Part shown: positions 58,495 to 64,000 of the stretch, piece by piece | Layout of the letters: every line of letters begins with the position of its first letter | Position numbering within the stretch: the first letter of the stretch is position 1 | Assembly (NCBI GenBank): GCA_013397795.1 | Contig: VZTJ01004775.1 | Location: forward strand, 1 to 64,000 | DNA: 64,000 nt | Direction: 5' to 3' | Source of the DNA: Orthonyx spaldingii | Taxonomy: Eukaryota > Chordata > Aves > Passeriformes > Orthonychidae | Translations under genes and position numbers: made by a program | Notes under the pieces: model-generated | What the model was told of the DNA's origin: nothing | Seen by the model: only the letters and a program-made list of their open reading frames with translations | The model's database searches: none

Positions 58495-61400
58495 TCCAAT
58501 TTCAAACAAAACATTTTATTCCCATTTCTGAAGCATTCTAGAGAATATACATACTAAATGCCAGAAATAATACAACTTGTCGAGACAGTTTTACTGCAAG
58601 TACTACATAAAGGTGTGCACAAACCCAAAAATGGCTCAAGGGATTGATCAGAGCAGAAATGGAAGAGAATACCTATAGGATACAAATGTTTACAAGAAAA
58701 GGTGTGGCAAATAAATTATTTAAATTCTATTTGCTTGGACCTTTCCAAGAGCTTCTAAAATATTTTTTACTGACTTAAACACAGGAAGGAATATGCAAGA
58801 CAAACTGGAAATATCAAACTTTGTGGTAAGGGCAGTATCTCAGAATTCTTTTAACAGGCATAATGTATATGCAATGATGAGAGACAGAAAAGTTCAATAA
58901 TGTGTAAATACATCCCTCATCCATTAGTAACAGCAAACAGCTGTATTAATTTACAAGCAACTTGCACCAGTCCAACATTACCACATCTTTCCAATGTCTT
59001 ACTAGTTTCTGTGAAAAATAATATTCTGGTTTGAGATCCATGTTACTCTTAAAAGCACTTTTGACATAAATTTTGATGTAGTCTTTCCTCTCTTTCTGAA
59101 AAAGAATATGATTTAAGCTTGGATTTTCTTTTCCACTGGTACACTAGTGTCTGTGAAGCCTCTAGGACAAATGTCCATTAGAACTTGATTGTCTTTGCTG
59201 CTGTTGAGATACTAAATAAAGGCACTCAGGAAACTTTTTCTCCCTTTAATGGTTATTCCAGTATCAGAAGGGTAGCAGAACCTGGCAGGGGGGTGTTGCA
59301 TCTCAAAAGTCCCATGTTTGTATGGGACTCAACATGGCCAGAGCATTACAAATGCAGCTGTTTCAAGAATAGGGAATTTTGCTGATCTGCACACTTAAGA
59401 AGCTTTGTTTCTGGTGTAATAGTGGGCAAGTCCAGATTACAGAAGAGGAGGTTATAAATTATTATTTGCATGGGTTTCAGCAGTTTTGCTTTCAGAATTT
59501 GCTGACAACCAATCTAAAATGGAAACATGCCTCTTCCCCAAAATAAGCAGCTAAATTAATCTATAATGCAATATTGTAGGGTTTTTAAAATGGCATTAAC
59601 AATGACAGATTATTTATTTTGTATAAGACCATCTTTTGGAATTCATGAATCTACGCACTTGCTTCTTCTCACTGAAGCAGTCTTCATTTATAATCAGAAA
59701 TACAGAATTGAATTGAGTTTTAAGTATTTGGAAAATACAGAATCAAACAGAGTATGTATGTGACATTTGCAATCACTCAGTTTCCAGCTGTAGTAGCCAG
59801 CAGTTCGAAGGGCTCTACCATTATGGTTTTTTAGATACTGCCCACATTATATAAGTCCTGACTACTGTCTGTTCAATTTAATTGTAGTTCCTCAAAGACT
59901 ATAATTCCATGAAAATCAGTGTAGATATTACAAAATGAATTTAAAAATACCAACCTGAAGGCAAATATTCATGCAATATTTTCCATTTTTATGCCAAGGC
60001 TTTCAGATAGATGAGTGAAATGATCCATGATAACCTTGGTAGCACTTCTGCAGAGCCAGTCTGAGAACAGGTGTGATCCTGCCAGCAAAGCCAGGCACTC
60101 AGGTGTTAACAAAGCAGCTGGTGCAGAGCAGCTCCTACCCCAAGTCCTGATGTCTGCAGGAGGTGTAGAGAGCAAGGCCTCTGTTGGTTTGTGGCGTATG
60201 AATGAGCTGAGCACAGCCAAGCCTGACCTTGACCTGGCTCTGTTTTGCAGCAGGTGTGGCAGAAGGGTGCTTTAATGCTTTAGACTGCGGCTTGTTCCTT
60301 GAGTCTGAGCTTGGATTTCCTTAAGCACACTGTGGAGAGTGTGTGTCCCAGCTACAGTCAGGGTGTGGCCAGCCAGGAGATAACTATGTGATTCTTGTAG
60401 TTGTGCTGCAAACATTACAAAGGTCAGGTAACAGATCTCACCACAAGATAGACAGATGTTCTCAAAACATGTTGGAGGAGCTAGAAGTCAGCCCTCAATG
60501 CAGTAAACTGTACGGCATGATCCACTCCCTTGGTCTAAGTCTAGGTTTGAGGTGGCTCAACATAGAAAGTGCTAAAAGGAAGGTTCTACCCTGTAAGAGA
60601 CAGGTAAGTAGGGACAGCAGTAGAGGTAAGAAAGCAGGAGTTATAGGGTGTTCAGAGCAATAAACATGCTCAGATTAAACAGCACTGAAATATGGTAAAA
60701 ACTGGATTGGTCATCCAGAAAAACCCAACCAACCATCATTAACTTGACTGGGTAGCCTGGTCTTCAAAATAAATTCAAATAAACCTGCTCCTAAATAGGC
60801 TTATCAAAAAGTGAGAGGGTGATAGTAAGGGACACAAATGCCCTAATGTTTCTTACCTGTTATCTTATGAGCAGCTGCAAAATCAGTGATAACTTGCCTT
60901 TTACCACTATAAAGGCAGTATGAAGGAGAAGCTTCTTTTCCCACCTCACCGAACTAAATCAAGAACAGCAAACAAAAGACTAGATTTGTTTTAGGTCAGG
61001 ATGACAGAATGAGAAGAAATCGGTTCCATTTTAGGCCTTGTGGAAGTTTTAGAAATTTGCTATTAGAAGAAGAACTGAACCTTTTGACATGTAGGCATTT
61101 GAGACTTTCAACGTTTAATTTTTTTAAAATATGATTTTAAATGTCAACCTTTGTCCTGTTTTTTTTAAAAGTCATGTAAGTACCCCCAAGTCTTATTGTT
61201 GGTCTCCTGCTTCTTACTTTTTTTTTTTTTTTTTAGATGAGGGTCTGTTTTATATTTTCTCAGTTTATATATATAAATTTTCCTATTTAGGTAGAGCATT
61301 CACATCTACTTCTAGAATTATCATCAGGACCATATGTTTTGCCCTGCACTGATAAGAAGTTCCAATAAGTGGTTTGTCTAAAAGAAGACCATTCTGGAGG

Positions 61401-61523
61401 TACTTTCAGCTATAGCAAATCATATTCAAGGGAAAAAGAATATGGAGAATGTTATCTTCTCATTTGATTCACTGTATGCACAATCACCTCTTGACCAGAT
61501 TTTGGCTGTGATACTTTGAGATG
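58495..61523 (-). other. TSHR: TSHR 3' UTR (distal end uncertain)
   Basis: Sequence immediately downstream of the TSHR stop on the minus strand. A candidate AATAAA (plus-strand TTTATT at 58515-58520) is followed on the minus strand by 'atgttttgtttg', a plausible U/GU-rich element. Several ATTAAA and AATAAA variants lie closer to the stop (for example plus-strand TTTAAT near 61114-61119, 60272-60277 and 59242-59247), so the real UTR may be shorter. Confidence 0.4.
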
Positions 61524-62928
61524 TTATAGCTCAGTTTGCTTGCATTCTTCCATGAGAATTTGGTTCTGCATTGTCACAGCAGGAAGGTAATCATCGACTG
61601 GGTCTTGAATGCTTGTAAGAGCCTGACCTATCCCTCGGCTGAGTCTCTGCCCGTAAGACCCACTGCTATTTTTGGCTGAGACTGTCTGACCTCTGTAGAC
61701 TTGAGCCTGATGCTCACATATACCAAACTTGCTTAGCAGGATAAACACATCTCTACGGAAAGCTTTGGTGAAAATAGCATAAAGAAAGGGATTGGCACAA
61801 GAATTGAGTGGGTAGAAAAGTACCAGCAAAATCTTGGAATTGGAGACAGTTATCAGTGGTTTGTTCATAATGGCAGATAAAGCATGAAAGGAGATGGGAG
61901 CCATGCACAGAAAGTCTGTGAAAATCAACACAGCCATCCGCTTGGCAATTTTGGTGTCTTTGTCCCCTGACTTGTACTGGGGGTTTCGCACAGTTAGGTA
62001 GATTTTGAAGTAGCAGGCACAAATGATGACAAAAGCAATAATGTTACATATTAAAACAAAGACAATGTAGGCTTCAGCCACTGGTGTTTCCGTGTCCATG
62101 GGCAAGCAGATGCTGACTTTGCTGTAGCTGCTGACACCAAACAGTGGCAGAAGGGCGAGCAAGATGCAGGAGAGCCACCCTCCCAGCATGATGGGCACGG
62201 CGTGCCGCAGGTGGATCTTCCGGTCAGGGCGCATGGCGAAGGTGATGGCGTACCAGCGCTCCAGGGTGATCACGGTCAGGGTGTACACGGAAAGTTCACT
62301 GGCAAAGACAGTGAAAAACCCGGCTGTGTTGCAGCCAGGCCCAGTCTGCCACTCTATGGCGTGGTTATAGTACTCGGACCGGGTGTAGAGATCCACTGAA
62401 GCGATCAGGAGGAGGTATAACCCCATGCAAAAGTCAGCAAAGGCCAAGTTACACATTAGAAAGCGAGGTACAGTCAGTTTATAATGACTGGTGAGAAGAA
62501 TGAAAAGGACAAAAATGTTGCCCAGGATGGCAAGCAGGTTCACAAACCATACCACAATCCTCAGAAACTTATATCCCATTATATCCTCACAGGGATTAAA
62601 CTCATCAGGCTCTGGCGTGCATATTACGTCTTCATTGCCTCCACAGACAGGATAGTCATAATGACTGTCAAAGGTCTGGACATCTTCTGTTTGAGGGTTC
62701 TTGAGCTCTTTGCCAAAGCCAAGATTTCCTTCTCCACGCTCTTCCAAAAAAATGTAATAATGGGGATTTTCATGAAAATTTGTGACCTTGGTGTTTGTGT
62801 CATACACAGTATCGGTGTGGTCTGTGTATTCTTCTGCATAATCTTTGTAAAATGGGTCTCTGAAAGCCTTGACTGATCTCTTATGAAAGCTATGGCTGCT
62901 TTGGTTACATATCAGGTACTCCAGGATC
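61524..62928 (-). CDS. TSHR: Thyroid-stimulating hormone receptor, last coding exon (hinge and seven-helix domain)
   Basis: Encodes 467 residues of a glycoprotein-hormone GPCR that signals through Gs/cAMP at the thyroid follicle and, in birds, the pars tuberalis. On the minus strand it follows acceptor 'ctctactctttcag' and begins ILEYLICNQSS. The hinge has KRSVKAF, the sulfation-type FDSHYDY, cysteines in VCGG, VICTP and NPCED, and FNPCEDIMGYKFLR, the tethered-agonist segment. The seven helices follow, with LAFADF in TM2, ERW in place of DRY at TM3, CLPMDTET in loop 2, IFTDF in TM6 and NPFLYAIF in TM7. The tail has KFGIC, a likely palmitoylated cysteine, and ends QTEL, a class I PDZ-type end. 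LHCGR and FSHR are excluded by the long TSHR-type hinge and the neighbourhood. The open frame extends upstream to 62984 only because the intron end is open. Confidence 0.97.
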
Positions 62929-63734
62929 CTGAAAGAGTAGAGGGGGAAATCACTGCTGACATTTACAGTCTGACTGGTGCACATGTGAACAAAGGGAATG
63001 CTTCAAAAGCAAATCATCCTGAATGAAAATGTAGCTATAAAAATGTGATTGGCTACATTTTTGTTAACAGACTATATAGTGTACAATAGCATTTCTGGGC
63101 TTTTTTTTTTTTTTTAATTGTATTTTTAATTTTATCCCCAGTAGTAATTTTACTTGTTTGGCATCCATAATCCATCTTCTTTTTTGGGATCTACATTCTT
63201 AATAGGTAAGAAGACATTTATCTACTGTTTATAACTTCTTGGATAATACATACAGTATTACTTTCTTTTTCACTGTTGCTCACAATTCAATTTCTCCCAG
63301 TCTAATTTCTGTTCAGTAGTTTCTTTAGAGCTAACTAGCAGTGCAGCAATTTGGAATCCTGTACCTCATGGTGTGATGCAGCTGCATTTGCAGTCAAAAA
63401 TTTTTCAGTAATCAAAAGCTTTTCAGTTAAAAAACGTATGAGACTTGAAGCTGTAATCCCTCCAACGCTTTTTTCCCCAGGGCTTGCCATAGCACATTAC
63501 CGTTTTCTTTTTTCTTTCCCTTTAATTCTGGGCTCAACAAGAGGAGGAATTGTTGCAAAAGGTCCTACAAAAAAATTCTTCTGCCAGTTTGCAATTGTAA
63601 TCTGTTTCAAAGAACATTGTCTATATCTAGAAAGCATGGTTACAAAAGTGCCAATAGATGTATTTTTGTATTACTAATAAAGCATTGTCTTCACTGACAT
63701 ACTTAAAAATTAAATGCTAGTTAGTGAAACTCAC
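62929..63734 (-). other. TSHR: TSHR last intron
   Basis: On the minus strand it runs from donor gtgagt (63734) to acceptor 'ctactctttcag' ending at 62929. About 806 bp, AT-rich, with a T-run near 63101-63115. No repeat recognised. Confidence 0.9.
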
Positions 63735-63923
63735 CCATTTTTTTTTTTCCAGCTCTTGAAAGCACAGCAGTGACTTGGATATGATAGGTCAGCTCGCATT
63801 AGCTGAAGAAATACCTTTACAGCTGGTAATTTCTTTAAAGTCCATGTATTTTTGGCCATTAGTTCTTTTAGGCTTTCCAATCCTTTGGCTGGAAGGTTGG
63901 CAACAGCTGTTCTGGAGATGTCC
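63735..63923 (-). CDS. TSHR: Thyroid-stimulating hormone receptor, penultimate exon (last leucine-rich repeats and hinge start)
   Basis: A 189-bp exon on the minus strand after acceptor 'tttctttacttag', the same size as human TSHR exon 9. It reads DISRTAVANLPAKGLESLKE, then NTWTLKKLP, then LMRADLSYPSHCCAF and KSWKKKN plus two bases of a glycine codon completed by the next exon. The CCAF pair belongs to the cysteine box that disulphide-links the leucine-rich domain to the hinge. The phase fits only if the A-run near the end is exactly 11 long. Earlier leucine-rich-repeat exons lie beyond the window. Confidence 0.95.
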
Positions 63924-64000
63924 CTAAGTAAAGAAAGAAAAAGATGACTGGATCAGATTTTTTTTCAGATTGTTACAGTTCTTCAAGAGTTTCACAGAAT
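63924..64000 (-). other. TSHR: TSHR intron (partial, continues right of window)
   Basis: Sequence upstream of the penultimate exon on the minus strand, ending in a pyrimidine-rich acceptor. The remaining 77 bases show no exon. Confidence 0.8.

Noticed and set aside
62484..62876. 130-codon plus-strand frame over the TSHR last exon
   Set aside because: Antisense shadow of the receptor exon, no family resemblance.
62929..62984. ATG at 62984 as the start of the receptor frame
   Set aside because: The sequence lies upstream of a strong acceptor, and the previous exon joins in phase at 62928.
1..64000. CRISPR array, bacterial operon or phage features
   Set aside because: No regularly spaced repeats or prokaryotic gene packing; the exon-intron structure is clearly vertebrate.

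Overview
The window is vertebrate nuclear DNA, most probably from a bird. Four things point that way. Several CR1 LINE fragments are present, and CR1 is the dominant avian interspersed repeat. Genes are broken into small exons with canonical GT-AG junctions. Intergenic DNA is compact and AT-rich, with one sharp CpG island. The gene order STON2 - GTF2A1 - TSHR matches the block known on human 14q31 and conserved in amniotes. No species can be named from the sequence.

Layout. At 1-5248 (+) is the 3' end of STON2: an intron, the penultimate coding exon (3678-3880), another intron, and the last coding exon (5165-5248). An AT-rich 3' UTR follows, to perhaps 6.8 kb. From about 6.8 to 22.5 kb is intergenic DNA with no supportable gene. 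It holds a microsatellite and a diverged 84-bp repeat present twice. At 22.5-24.0 kb is GC-rich repetitive DNA ending in a CR1 element. That element contains a perfect 287-bp duplication around a single N, which looks like an assembly join. At about 24.0-25.9 kb is a CpG-island promoter broken by a 752-base N gap. GTF2A1 (+) follows: coding exon 1 (about 10 residues) is missing and probably lies in the gap. Coding exons 2-9 are all present and in frame (31719-46491). They give 366 residues, so 376 with the missing ten, and place the Taspase1 cleavage aspartate at residue 274 as in the human protein. A 3' UTR of about 4.4 kb runs to about 50.9 kb. From 50.9 to about 58.5 kb is intergenic DNA with a CR1 copy (51.2-51.8 kb) and an old amniote repeat. 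From about 58.5 kb to the right edge is the 3' end of TSHR on the minus strand: 3' UTR, the large last exon with the whole seven-helix domain (61524-62928), and the preceding 189-bp exon (63735-63923).

STON2 and GTF2A1 are co-oriented; GTF2A1 and TSHR converge tail to tail. They are functionally unrelated neighbours: an endocytic adaptor, a general transcription factor and a glycoprotein-hormone receptor.

I found no unprecedented gene system. The most unusual structures are a near-perfect 34-bp inverted repeat in GTF2A1 intron 7, a GC-rich stop-free patch with a strong splice donor in intron 3, the duplication at the N, and an 11-A run in the TSHR coding sequence next to a splice donor.
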